Shown here: piece by piece, positions 37,068 through 45,735 of the stretch | Numbering within the stretch: position 1 is the stretch's first letter | Layout of the letters: the number at the start of each line of letters is the position of its first letter | Source of the DNA: Rikenellaceae bacterium | GTDB taxonomy: Bacteria; Bacteroidota; Bacteroidia; Bacteroidales; Rikenellaceae | Length of the DNA: 64,000 bases | NCBI GenBank assembly: GCA_015059845.1 | Contig: SUZR01000002.1 | Span: 62,001-126,000 of the forward strand | Reading direction: 5' to 3' | The notes under the pieces: generated by a model | The model's input: only the letters and a program-made list of their open reading frames with translations | What the model was told of the DNA's origin: nothing | Databases searched by the model: none | Translations under genes and position numbers: made by a program

Positions 37068-38138
37068 CTATTGCTTTATGGTAACCTCCGAGCCATCGGC
37101 AAGATTCAGGTTACCCGAAGTGATAATAATATCGCCTACCTTAAGTTCTGCTCCACGCTCCTCATTGGCACGGACAACATACTCCTTGCTATTAGCAAGC
37201 GAGGTAAGGACATAGGTCCAGCGAGCAGCGCCATTCTCATAGCGAAACAGCACCTCCAAGTTATCGCGGATAACGACGGCACTCTTAGGCACTACAAGCT
37301 GATTATCCAACGCCTGACGCACAAAGACCTTAACATTCATACCGTCCGTAAGCGTACCATCGTTGGCAATCGTAGCATCGACCTGCACCTGACCATTATT
37401 GTCGATGGTAGGATTGATGGCTGTGATACGGCCCGTAACCTCCTTAGTTAGATTAGCGTATGGGGTAACAGCAACAGCCTGCCCTACCTGCAAAGCGCCA
37501 TACTCCGACTCCAAGACGGTAAAACGGACATTAAGATGGCTATCATCCAGCAGAACGCAGAACTTATCACCCGTACGCTCGTAGGCGTTAGTCGCAACAT
37601 CTGCCACCTTACCTCCAAAGGGTGCACGCAGGCTGCACTGCTTCAAATTACGTCTATCACTCTCAACCGAGGCCAGGGCATCAGCATAGCCAGAGCGAAT
37701 CTTCGCCAAGCGCAGAACATCCTGCGGAGGAGTAATAGTATCGCCAAGCGTATAACCAAGACCTACCAACACATCCAGATACTCCAGGCGAGATTTTTCT
37801 AAAGTGAGTAGCGAGCGGCGTAGTTGCTGTGAATACTCCGTAGTATCCACGCGGGCAAGCAGTGCGCCCTGCCCCACGCGAGTACCATTCTTAACGGCTA
37901 CACTCTCCACAACACCCGTAACGGCAAACGACAGCTCACTACGGCGTGCAGCCTCCAGGCGGCCATTGCTCACAATCTCGCGCATAAAGGGACGTAGGCG
38001 CAATGTATCGACCTCAACCTCATTATGTTCAAGGCGCGTGGTCATACGCTCCTCAACATTTGCTGCATCCTTTTTATCTCCCTTGCCACACGACACAAGA
38101 ATGGTCAGCAGCGTAGCATAAACAAACGATCTCTTCAT
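37068..38138 (-). CDS. RND periplasmic adaptor lipoprotein (MFP)
   Basis: This 356-residue lipoprotein (LVSC, Cys17) has split lipoyl halves (ELSFAVTGVVESVAVKNGTRVGQGALLARVD and CSLRAPFGGKVADV, written here as two positions about 68-98 and 168-182), a short alpha hairpin between them, and a beta-barrel plus membrane-proximal domain. It bridges the RND pumps and the TolC channel. It lies 1 bp from tolC and 3 bp from RND A, so the four genes form a tight operon. Confidence 0.92.
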   Translation of the reverse strand: MKRSFVYATLLTILVSCGKGDKKDAANVEERMTTRLEHNEVEVDTLRLRPFMREIVSNGRLEAARRSELSFAVTGVVESVAVKNGTRVGQGALLARVDTTEYSQQLRRSLLTLEKSRLEYLDVLVGLGYTLGDTITPPQDVLRLAKIRSGYADALASVESDRRNLKQCSLRAPFGGKVADVATNAYERTGDKFCVLLDDSHLNVRFTVLESEYGALQVGQAVAVTPYANLTKEVTGRITAINPTIDNNGQVQVDATIANDGTLTDGMNVKVFVRQALDNQLVVPKSAVVIRDNLEVLFRYENGAARWTYVLTSLANSKEYVVRANEERGAELKVGDIIITSGNLNLADGSEVTIKQ

Positions 38139-38139
38139 A

Positions 38140-39663
38140 TTACTCTTCGATTATCTTTTCAAACTCGGTTACTATATCCACTTTATGGATGAAATCATAG
38201 AGTGTACGGCCTCGTAGGTCGTAGTAGTACTGCCAAAAGGTGGCGAGCGACTCTATATAGGTTTTATTGGCTGTATCGCGTTCGCTCTGCGCAGTATTCA
38301 TATCTGTAACGGAGAGCGTACCACGGCGGAAGTTATCCATAGCTATCATATAGCGGCGCTCGGCGATATCGTTGGCACGACGAGCGACATAACACTGGTT
38401 ATACTGCGCCGAGAACTGCTCAAGGAGGGTAAATATCTCGTGGCGGTAATCTATCTCCTCCTGCTCTATCTGGCTACGCACCATCTCGGCACGAGCCTTA
38501 GCCATCTTAACACGGCCCTTACCCATACCCCAATCGAAGATAGGGATAGAGAACTGCAAGCCTACAACCTCTTGGTCCAGCAAATCGGCATAGGCCGAGC
38601 GGAACGTATCACCCGACTGCGACAAACCAAAGCGGGCATTGATAGAGGCCGAAGCACCTCGCTCAGCCTTAGCGCGAGCAATATCGGCCTCAGCATTCAA
38701 GGTCTTAATATCGTTTTGAAGGTTAAACGACGAGTTTTCGAGGGCCTTGCCAACAACCATATCGTAGTTCATATCCACCATAGGTATATCGTAATCAACG
38801 CTGGGCAGCACACGCGCATTCTCCGGCAAGCGTAAGAAGGAGTTAAGGCGCATCTGCTGCTCACGAACTGTGAGGGCGGTGGTATTGATTGAAAGGCTAT
38901 CGTTGAGCATACGCAACTCCAACTGCAGCAGTTCATCCTTCTTGATGCTGCCCAACTCCAGACGCTGCTCGGCGATGGCGTGCAGAGCCTTCGTATTGGA
39001 GTAGTTCTTGACGGCTATATCGTACTGCGCACGGCTCAGCACAAGGTCAAAGAAGTAACCCACAGCACGCAGCGTAACGGCCTCCATATCCTCGATATAT
39101 TGGCGCTTGGCAAGCTCAAACTGCTTGGGCTCTATCTTCTTGGCCCACTTAAAGGAGTTGTAGGCAAACAGAGGCTGGGTGTATGACAGAGTGATAGGCT
39201 GCGAATAGTAGGATTTACTATCGCGGTCGCCAAACTGGTCCAGGCGATTAAGCGACGAATAGAGGCTCAAAGTACCTCCCGTCAAGGCGATATTTTGGCG
39301 GATGGAGAGACCTACCGTATTCTGCAAGTTATAGTTCTCCATATAACGCAAATCACCCGTATCGTAGTCCTGCAACAGGGTTAACGAACGGTTGAAATTC
39401 ATCACCTCGCCCGTGAGGTTGAGCGACGGCAAGCGGCTGGCCTTATATGAGCGGAAGGCCCAATAAGACGACAGGAAGGTGTAGCGAGCCGTCATAGCAG
39501 CAATGGATTGATTCTGCGCCGTATGGATAACATCATCCAGCGTGAGCGCAAGCTCCGTAGAGGCTCCTCCCGACGGTGAGGTGTCGGTGGCAAAACCAAC
39601 ACCCTGACCGTAGGCGGATAGGCTCGCGAAGAAAACAATTAAAACAAGTAATTTTCGTATCAT
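38140..39663 (-). CDS. TolC-family outer-membrane channel of the RND exporter
   Basis: This 507-residue protein has a signal peptide ending SLSAYG (about residue 19) followed by GVGFATDTSPSGG, then two TolC repeats with helical stretches such as LDDVIHTAQNQSIAAM and LVEKRLELG-like hairpins. It is longer than the ABC-linked TolC at 21850 and not closely alike at the N-terminus. Its first 36 codons have a decayed duplicate at 41772-41880. It is the exit channel of the tripartite RND system and lies 5 bp downstream of a small lipoprotein gene. Confidence 0.88.
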   Translation of the reverse strand: MIRKLLVLIVFFASLSAYGQGVGFATDTSPSGGASTELALTLDDVIHTAQNQSIAAMTARYTFLSSYWAFRSYKASRLPSLNLTGEVMNFNRSLTLLQDYDTGDLRYMENYNLQNTVGLSIRQNIALTGGTLSLYSSLNRLDQFGDRDSKSYYSQPITLSYTQPLFAYNSFKWAKKIEPKQFELAKRQYIEDMEAVTLRAVGYFFDLVLSRAQYDIAVKNYSNTKALHAIAEQRLELGSIKKDELLQLELRMLNDSLSINTTALTVREQQMRLNSFLRLPENARVLPSVDYDIPMVDMNYDMVVGKALENSSFNLQNDIKTLNAEADIARAKAERGASASINARFGLSQSGDTFRSAYADLLDQEVVGLQFSIPIFDWGMGKGRVKMAKARAEMVRSQIEQEEIDYRHEIFTLLEQFSAQYNQCYVARRANDIAERRYMIAMDNFRRGTLSVTDMNTAQSERDTANKTYIESLATFWQYYYDLRGRTLYDFIHKVDIVTEFEKIIEE

Positions 39664-39668
39664 ATCAA

Positions 39669-40199
39669 CTACATATTATTAGACCTCTTAAACTTCTGCA
39701 TTGTTTTATCAAATGGGGAAAAACCTACACCTGGAACTGCGGAAAAGTGTTTACGCAACTTCTTGTCAAAAATATTAGCTACGCATATTATTCCCTTACT
39801 TATTTCATTCGCTGTAGCATACTTGCCCTGTGCGTCAAGTATGAGAGTCATTCGCAGATTATTCTCAGTGGCTATACGAGCAAGCGACTCGGAATAATCA
39901 ACATTCGTATGATAATAGAAGATGAAATCAAACTCAGGGTTTTGCGCTATCTGTTTTTTAAGTAGCTTGATATCATTAAACAGGTGTTTATCCGCAATAC
40001 GATTATCTTCAAAAAGATTATATACTACAACTTTGGGGCGGCCATTATTTATAATATCATCAAACGACTGATTGTCGTAACTATACACAACCTTACACTC
40101 AGGGAGTAATGCCTTGCGCTCATCAACAGATTCGCACGCAATAGATGTGATGGCCAAAAGTATCGTAAAAAATATGTTTATTATTACTTTAGTTGACAT
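39669..40199 (-). CDS. small lipoprotein with thioredoxin-like text but no CXXC
   Basis: This 176-residue lipoprotein (lipobox IAC, Cys22) contains PKVVVYNLFEDNRI, a helix FNDIKLLKKQIAQNP, FDFIFYYHTNVDY and MTLILDAQGKYA. That order resembles the strand-helix core of thiol:disulfide proteins of the TlpA/AhpC type, but the redox CXXC is absent. If the fold is right, it would be a redox-dead binding protein. The start overlaps the propeller gene upstream by 16 bp and its end is 5 bp before tolC, so it is part of the exporter operon. Fold assignment is tentative. Confidence 0.6.
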   Translation of the reverse strand: MSTKVIINIFFTILLAITSIACESVDERKALLPECKVVYSYDNQSFDDIINNGRPKVVVYNLFEDNRIADKHLFNDIKLLKKQIAQNPEFDFIFYYHTNVDYSESLARIATENNLRMTLILDAQGKYATANEISKGIICVANIFDKKLRKHFSAVPGVGFSPFDKTMQKFKRSNNM

Positions 40200-41296
40200 A
40201 GTACAATATGGTATTTATCATCGTTGTTAGATATATTCTTAAGTTCTACTGCGGGTAGTAACTTTGAGTGTTGCTCGGCAAAAGTTCTAATACTTGCCTC
40301 ATCTTGTAACAAAACTATTTCATCGTTATTTGTAACACCCTTAACCGATTTATGTAATAGAGCATCCTCTTTATTTGTTTCAATACATATCCATTCCCCA
40401 TTACGCATAATGGCAACAACATCGGATGATTGTTCCGCGCCCTGCATATTACGGGATACATACATTATAAGGCCCTTTTTTAGCACAAAAAATTCTTCAA
40501 TCATTGCGAAGTCCGTCGCAAATAACATCTTGGCGGCCTTCATCGGATCTGAGTACTCATAATACTGCGAGGGTATAGTATATTTTCCAAAGTCAAAACT
40601 CATATACGATGAAGCTCCATTATCATTGATTATGGAAATTTCGTTCATCAGGCTTTCGCGAACAAGTATACCCTCAGCACACTCAATGAAAATGTCGTTG
40701 ATCTCAGTAACTGAGTATATCTTGGCCTTAGTTGGTAAGTATTTATCAATGATAGCGCCATTACCATCCATCTTTACTACACGCTCTTTCATCTGGCCAC
40801 TACCAAAACCTACATATCCCCAATACCCGCTATCGGTTTTGTGCAAATTATATGGTTTGTATTCTAATTGATCGCTTTCGATAAATTTTCCGTTATAGTC
40901 GTAGTATAGGACCGCTTGTTTATGATATGAATAAATCATAATTCTATCATCGGAAAGTTGCACACTTGCCATATCTAAATACTCATTCGGGCCACGACCT
41001 TTGGCAGCAATAGTAGCACGATAACTGCCATCAATATTGAAAATATGGATTTGTCCGCTATGCAGGCGGTCGATGATTACGATATAATCTTCGTTACACT
41101 TGACAATATTGTCGCTACTCAGCACAACATTATCCGCCGATTCCAATGTTAATACCCGCATTTTGGATACAATATTGTCAATAGAGGAAAAGTTTTGCTT
41201 GCCATCAATAGGTATTGTAACTCGCACATCTTTCTGAGATGAATTTTCACAAGCAATAATAAATAAACAAGTCGCTAAAATGAGTAATTTCTTCAT
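40184..41296 (-). CDS. 6-bladed beta-propeller lipoprotein (propeller 5)
   Basis: This 370-residue lipoprotein (IIAC, Cys16) has the full signature GRGPNEY (100-106) followed by blade text such as AVLYYDYNGKFIESD. It is the propeller immediately upstream of the RND exporter genes, overlaps the small lipoprotein gene by 16 bp, and has its own promoter (41323-41353). It is therefore the propeller most tightly tied to the exporter. A role as a surface or periplasmic binding partner for the exported peptide is an inference. Confidence 0.8.
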   Translation of the reverse strand: MKKLLILATCLFIIACENSSQKDVRVTIPIDGKQNFSSIDNIVSKMRVLTLESADNVVLSSDNIVKCNEDYIVIIDRLHSGQIHIFNIDGSYRATIAAKGRGPNEYLDMASVQLSDDRIMIYSYHKQAVLYYDYNGKFIESDQLEYKPYNLHKTDSGYWGYVGFGSGQMKERVVKMDGNGAIIDKYLPTKAKIYSVTEINDIFIECAEGILVRESLMNEISIINDNGASSYMSFDFGKYTIPSQYYEYSDPMKAAKMLFATDFAMIEEFFVLKKGLIMYVSRNMQGAEQSSDVVAIMRNGEWICIETNKEDALLHKSVKGVTNNDEIVLLQDEASIRTFAEQHSKLLPAVELKNISNNDDKYHIVLCQLK

Positions 41297-41322
41297 AATA
41301 CTAAATATTAAATTTACTATTG

Positions 41323-41353
41323 CAAATCTATATTACACGAGTCGCAATACCAA
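41323..41353 (-). promoter_or_regulatory. internal promoter for the propeller 5 / RND exporter operon
   Basis: On the minus strand: TTG (41351-41353), a 20-bp spacer and TAGATTTG (41323-41330), an exact -7 match. It would start transcription near 41316, about 20 nt before the propeller 5 ATG. Confidence 0.65.
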
Positions 41354-41364
41354 TGTTAAATCCC

Positions 41365-41393
41365 ATTATAGGGCTGTTAAAACCCGTTATAAT
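41365..41393. repeat. imperfect hairpin after NVEALA gene 2
   Basis: ATTATAGGG (41365-41373) pairs with CCCGTTATAAT (41383-41393) with one bulged G. Like the hairpin at 30418, it separates an NVEALA gene from the propeller gene that follows. Confidence 0.45.
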
Positions 41394-41446
41394 AGAATTG
41401 TGGAAGTTACTTGTGTCAAATCAACCAGTATAATTTGACAAAGTAA

Positions 41447-41701
41447 TTAATAATTAACTACACAGTACCCTTCCATACAATCATATGCATATTGCTTCGT
41501 CGTACAAGCTAATCTCATCTCCCCATAACACCATGCCATCGTCTGATATACCCTGACACCATTATGCTCTGTATCTGTCAAAGCTTCCAAATTTGCACTC
41601 ATAAGGTCTGTCATCTTAGAGTTAGAATTAACTCCAAAACCTACTGCAACTGCAGACATAATAACAGCAGCACCTGCCATAATCACTTTTTTCTTCTTAA
41701 T
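41447..41701 (-). CDS. NVEALA-family cysteine-rich peptide gene 2
   Basis: From GTG 41686 the product is 79 residues: a hydrophobic leader MIMAGAAVIMSAVAVGFG, the family motif as ANLEALTD, then a mature-like tail with four Cys (AWCYGEM, LACTT, YDCMEGYC). Upstream in the same frame are four Lys codons preceded by ATT (41699-41701). A start at ATT would give the Lys-rich signal peptide usual for this family (as in copy 1), but no ATG exists there. I list the longer extent. The protein probably crosses the inner membrane by Sec and is a candidate secreted peptide. Function is not established for this family. Confidence 0.7.
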   Translation of the reverse strand: MKKKKVIMAGAAVIMSAVAVGFGVNSNSKMTDLMSANLEALTDTEHNGVRVYQTMAWCYGEMRLACTTKQYAYDCMEGYCVVNY

Positions 41702-41771
41702 TTTTAAATTTTAATTTATTAATAATTATTTATTGGGATTACCCCATTTTATATTTGCAGATAGTTATGTT

Positions 41772-41880
41772 ACATTCGAAATGCCTCCACCAACGGATAT
41801 GTGTCGGTGGCAAAACCGACATCCTGACCGTAGGCGGATAGGCTCGTGGAAAGCATAAACAAAACTAACAACTTTCGCAT
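41772..41880 (-). pseudogene. 5' remnant of a second RND-type tolC gene
   Basis: ATG 41880 opens a 35-residue frame (MRKLLVLFML, then SLSAYGQDVGFATDT) that matches the first 30 residues of the intact tolC at 39663. The DNA is identical in blocks of more than 15 bp (signal-peptide end and GFATDT codons). Similarity stops near 41790 and the frame ends at 41772. The rest of tolC, the MFP and both RND genes are absent, and NVEALA gene 2 follows directly. It is best read as the scar of a deleted exporter module; translation of a signal-peptide fragment is possible. Confidence 0.8.
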
Positions 41881-41922
41881 AATGAATTATTTTTTTATTC
41901 TTATTGCATATCTAAATTTGTG

Positions 41923-42993
41923 TTAAATAGATATATTCAAAGATGAAACATCGTATTCAACAATTTCTTCTGTATTATAGTTTAATGTATATAACTTCTT
42001 ATTTTTCCAATCAAATGAGAAAGAGGTTACAACCCTATCGAGATATATACAAGTTATTGGCTCGCCCATCCAACTAAAAATGTAAATCTTGGAGTTATTG
42101 CCTTTTGTAGTTTCTTGCCTTTGATTATTACCAGAAAATAGAACGCAGAAGTAATTCTCAGTGCATTCCAAATCTCTAAAACAATCTTTTTTATTTCTTT
42201 TTCCTACGCGTTCCAAAGCTTCTATACTAACTGGAACTTCTTCATCGATGCTTATCTCTTTTACAAAAGAGCCGTCAATACTATAGAGATATATTTTATT
42301 CAATTTTTTACCGCACTCAACAACCATATCTCTTGAAGGATGGCTTGATATTATTGTTCCAACATCATTTATATCCCCTTTAGAACTAATCTTCAAATTA
42401 TCAAACAAATAGGATGTTGGGAGCACCTTCTTTTCATTATTTGAAAATATACTCCTATTCTCAAAAGCGTGAGACATATCAGGCTCCGAAATAAGAAACT
42501 CTCCGCTATGGAGCATTGTCCAAGAGAATATATTTCGAGGAAGCTGTATATCAGTTAATTCGACCTCGGGATGTTGGCTATTTAGGCTCTTGGTTATATT
42601 AAATTTCTTTAATCCTCCTTTGCTAAAATCATAAACGAGAGTGACTAAATCACCATTTTCATCTCGTTCAAAATGTTGTCTTCCAGCCAAAGGAGAACCT
42701 AAGAACTCCAAGTTACTATTACCTTTATTTAAGAAATCTCCCAAATGCCTTTTACTTTTCAAATCATAAAAAGACCAAAAACCAACTTTCTTTTTAGTTG
42801 AAACAATCAATATAGAATCAATAACCTTTAGATTAAGAGCACCCATAGCATCTATATCGGCATCTTGGCCTGAAATGTGAATAGTATCAGTAAATTTCAG
42901 ATTATCATTTACTTCTTGATCCTTGCATCCAAATAAAATTATAGCGATAAATAACACGCTAAATATTATGATTGTTATTCGTTTCATTATCAT
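41923..42993 (-). CDS. BF3164-like propeller lipoprotein (propeller 6)
   Basis: This 356-residue lipoprotein (lipobox FGC, Cys23) starts MIMKR; the second Met is an equally good start. The shared signature is degenerate (GNSNLE, 91-96). Near the C-terminus IYIFSWMGEPITCIYLDRV aligns with the blade found in the other BF3164-type members. It sits just upstream of the tolC remnant, as propeller genes sit upstream of the intact exporter. After the Cys the text KDQEVND is acidic, as in surface-export signals of Bacteroidota lipoproteins. The function is unknown. Confidence 0.75.
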   Translation of the reverse strand: MIMKRITIIIFSVLFIAIILFGCKDQEVNDNLKFTDTIHISGQDADIDAMGALNLKVIDSILIVSTKKKVGFWSFYDLKSKRHLGDFLNKGNSNLEFLGSPLAGRQHFERDENGDLVTLVYDFSKGGLKKFNITKSLNSQHPEVELTDIQLPRNIFSWTMLHSGEFLISEPDMSHAFENRSIFSNNEKKVLPTSYLFDNLKISSKGDINDVGTIISSHPSRDMVVECGKKLNKIYLYSIDGSFVKEISIDEEVPVSIEALERVGKRNKKDCFRDLECTENYFCVLFSGNNQRQETTKGNNSKIYIFSWMGEPITCIYLDRVVTSFSFDWKNKKLYTLNYNTEEIVEYDVSSLNISI

Positions 42994-43004
42994 TTATTTT
43001 TAGG

Positions 43005-44171
43005 TTATTTTATTTTCCAAATCTGCAAGATGGGATTCATCTGCTCTACATCGCCTCCATCAAGCAACTTCTCGGCAGCCGAGGCGTACTTATCCGATAG
43101 GAACGTATCTGCATACAAGGGCACCACTATTGCATCTTTCAAATTGCTGGGGATAACCTCGATTGCCTCCTTTGTATTTCCCAACACGACTGATGGATAA
43201 CACTGCGCTCCATTGGCTGTAGTAAAATCAATCTTGGGGCCTACCTTTATACTGTTTTTTCGAGTATCATACAACGAATAGAATACGAAGTCTCTCTCCT
43301 CTCCACTCCATTTTGAAAGAGTATATCGACCAAGGTTATATGCCCACTGGCGAGTGTTAAACATCTTACCTTGTCCCCAGCGGGGAGCATAATCGGTATT
43401 ATTCATACCAGCATAATCTTTGGCTGTTTTACCTTTAACATCGTATTTTACGATGGTTTTGAGCTCGCCATCGTACTCCATATCCGAGTTCTCCTCAATA
43501 TTCATTATGGAAACATTACCCTGCGTGTTATATGCCATTGCATACAGGGGAGATGATGTTGGATGTATGAGTTCATTGCGTAATACCCAACGCACAATAT
43601 CGCCCGAAGGGGTCATTTCCCATATACCATCATAGCTATGTCGCTGAATGCCGTGCGCAAACTCGTAACACAGAAAATTGCCATTTGCAAGATTTATTGC
43701 ATCTTGAAAATAGTGTGTACAATTCTCTTTGAAACTTTGCACATCGACACACTCTCCTGCAAGATTGTAATAAAGGAATTTCTTTGACGAGAAATCTTTT
43801 ACAATCAAGAGTCCTCTCTTGTCATCAAGCATCACATCGTCCAAATTGAGATATTCGTTGTTTGCACGACCCTTTCGTGCAATCTTCGAGAGATACTTGC
43901 CCTGCTTGTCAAACATATAAATAGCATCGGAGCCGTGGTCGGCAACGATATATTTATCCTCGTAGAAGAATAGTTCGTTTACTCGTTTTATAACAGAGTC
44001 ATCAGTAAGCTCAAGGTTTACAAACTCCACATCCTTTACAAACGAAGAGAGGGGGATTACATCCGTTGACAATGGATTAACCTCAACCACTGCAACCTCT
44101 CCTGAATTCTTATTTGCCGAACAACCGACAAACGCAAGCAAAAGTAATGTAGCAAACAATAATCTTCTCAT
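43005..44171 (-). CDS. 6-bladed beta-propeller lipoprotein (propeller 7)
   Basis: This 388-residue lipoprotein (FVGC, Cys17) carries GRANNEY (101-107), and its blade text KFLYYNLAGECVDVQSFKE aligns with propeller 13 (50352) over the whole length. Both end in MNP(I/V)LQIWK and share YADxFLSDKYA. Its signal peptide MRRLLFATLL is nearly identical to those at 44669 and 45736, although the mature parts differ. It lies 2 bp downstream of the small lipoprotein gene. The function is unknown. Confidence 0.8.
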   Translation of the reverse strand: MRRLLFATLLLLAFVGCSANKNSGEVAVVEVNPLSTDVIPLSSFVKDVEFVNLELTDDSVIKRVNELFFYEDKYIVADHGSDAIYMFDKQGKYLSKIARKGRANNEYLNLDDVMLDDKRGLLIVKDFSSKKFLYYNLAGECVDVQSFKENCTHYFQDAINLANGNFLCYEFAHGIQRHSYDGIWEMTPSGDIVRWVLRNELIHPTSSPLYAMAYNTQGNVSIMNIEENSDMEYDGELKTIVKYDVKGKTAKDYAGMNNTDYAPRWGQGKMFNTRQWAYNLGRYTLSKWSGEERDFVFYSLYDTRKNSIKVGPKIDFTTANGAQCYPSVVLGNTKEAIEVIPSNLKDAIVVPLYADTFLSDKYASAAEKLLDGGDVEQMNPILQIWKIK

Positions 44172-44173
44172 AA

Positions 44174-44668
44174 CTATTTCATTTTCATTGATTCTAATGT
44201 AGTTTTTATCTCATTGTACCCCTTGGCCAAAATATCTTCCGAGAAGCTATCTTTATACATATAATAGAGCTCAACCATATTTTTATCTTTGATAAATATC
44301 CAAGATTCACACATAAAGGGTTCATCATTATTTAATGAAACCAACTGATACTTACAATGATACTTTTGGTCAGTGTATTTTATGTCATCGAAATGTTCGC
44401 CTACAGTAATTCTCTGCAAGGTTTTATCCGAGTAATCTTTATACAACCTTATACCAATTGAGCCTTGGTCATTTGTTGGTTCGAATCGATGCCAAGTCTT
44501 ATCTGCATCCTGAAATTCCATCCCATCAGGCATATTCTTACTCACAACCCAATTATTTACAAGTTTACACGAAAACACCTCATCGTCGATAGTGATATAC
44601 TCCTCCTTTGTAGCCGAACAACCTAACACAAATAGCAGCACAAGAAATAATAATCGTTTCATAATCAT
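44174..44668 (-). CDS. small lipoprotein of unknown family
   Basis: This 164-residue lipoprotein (VLGC, Cys17; a start at the second Met is also possible) lies between two propeller genes with no spacer. The mature part is a mixed alpha/beta domain with WHRFEPTNDQGSIGIRLYKDY, YHCKYQLVSLNNDEP and a C-terminal helix FSEDILAKGYNEIKTTLESMK. I do not recognise the family. Its place in the operon suggests a role with the propellers. Confidence 0.7.
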   Translation of the reverse strand: MIMKRLLFLVLLFVLGCSATKEEYITIDDEVFSCKLVNNWVVSKNMPDGMEFQDADKTWHRFEPTNDQGSIGIRLYKDYSDKTLQRITVGEHFDDIKYTDQKYHCKYQLVSLNNDEPFMCESWIFIKDKNMVELYYMYKDSFSEDILAKGYNEIKTTLESMKMK

Positions 44669-45706
44669 TTATTTAAGTTTATATTTATACACATTCCTAT
44701 CATCCAGCAATGAGACTGCATACAAGGTATTATCCTCAGCCAAGGCAATATAGTTTACCAGTCTGTCGGGCAGGTATGTTGCAACAAGCTCTCCCGCCCA
44801 ATTCCACACATGAATCTCCATACGCACATCCGCCATATCCACACCCTGCATATCGGCAAGACGCTTACCCAGATAGAGACCACATATATAGTTATCGTTG
44901 GCACAAGCAGCCAGATAGTATTGAAAACTGTCGCTTGTCGTTACGGTATCGCCATTAACATCAAATCTTTGCTCTTGCCACGACTTCAGCAATGATGTTG
45001 ATTGATACTCGCCACTGCTTGAGAATATGCGCACCATAGGTAGCTGACTATACACCGCCGCAAAGCGATTGTTGTTGGGAGCAAGCAATAATCTATTTAG
45101 GAAGATAGAGCTGCAAGCCATCGAGCTGGCATTTACGCCCAACATCTCCGTCGGATAGGATGATATGGGCACAGCCCTACCGTCGGCCTTGTTGTGAAGA
45201 TAGAACTCCGTATTTTCTTCATTTGCAGCATATACGACAAACTTATTGGGCAAGTCCACCAATGCATTTACCGACGAGTAAGTTGAAGGATATTTCATAG
45301 TAAAACTCTTTTTCAGACTTAACTTATCAACCCCTATCTCAAAGTCAACCACATCGTATTGAACAGCGCCACCAACCACAAAACCCGTAGCACCAGAGCG
45401 AGTACATCGAGTGTTTATAAATTCAAACTCATTAGGGCCGCGACCTACAATTCCACACTCTCCCAGATAGTTCATATCAGGTAGCGAGTAGAGCGAAAAG
45501 AGTGCATTTTTATTCTTGGTATTAAGAATTACCAACTTATTATCATGGACATATATATCATCACAATAAAGCAATTGGTTTTCGAGTTTCACGCTCTCCA
45601 ACTCTATCGGTTGGGGCTCCATAGCCTCATACTCTACATAATCTGAATTGTGGCCACCGCAACCCGCAAATGCAAGCAGCAATGTCGCAAATAATAATAT
45701 TCTCAT
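44669..45706 (-). CDS. BF3164-like propeller lipoprotein (propeller 8)
   Basis: This 345-residue lipoprotein (FAGC, Cys16) has the intact signature GRGPNEF (88-94) and the C-terminal blade MEIHVWNWAGELVATYLPDRLV, which is shared in form with the BF3164-type members at 41923, 48092 and 28282. The signal peptide MRILLFATLL matches those of its neighbours. Its stop abuts the next gene. It is probably exposed at the outer membrane; ligand and function are unknown. Confidence 0.77.
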   Translation of the reverse strand: MRILLFATLLLAFAGCGGHNSDYVEYEAMEPQPIELESVKLENQLLYCDDIYVHDNKLVILNTKNKNALFSLYSLPDMNYLGECGIVGRGPNEFEFINTRCTRSGATGFVVGGAVQYDVVDFEIGVDKLSLKKSFTMKYPSTYSSVNALVDLPNKFVVYAANEENTEFYLHNKADGRAVPISSYPTEMLGVNASSMACSSIFLNRLLLAPNNNRFAAVYSQLPMVRIFSSSGEYQSTSLLKSWQEQRFDVNGDTVTTSDSFQYYLAACANDNYICGLYLGKRLADMQGVDMADVRMEIHVWNWAGELVATYLPDRLVNYIALAEDNTLYAVSLLDDRNVYKYKLK

Positions 45707-45735
45707 AATAAGTTATGCTATCAATATTAGGTTAT

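Noticed and set aside
41750..41757. Plus-strand TATATTTG within the tolC-remnant region
   Set aside because: No TTTG/TTG at a proper distance and no plus-strand gene follows.
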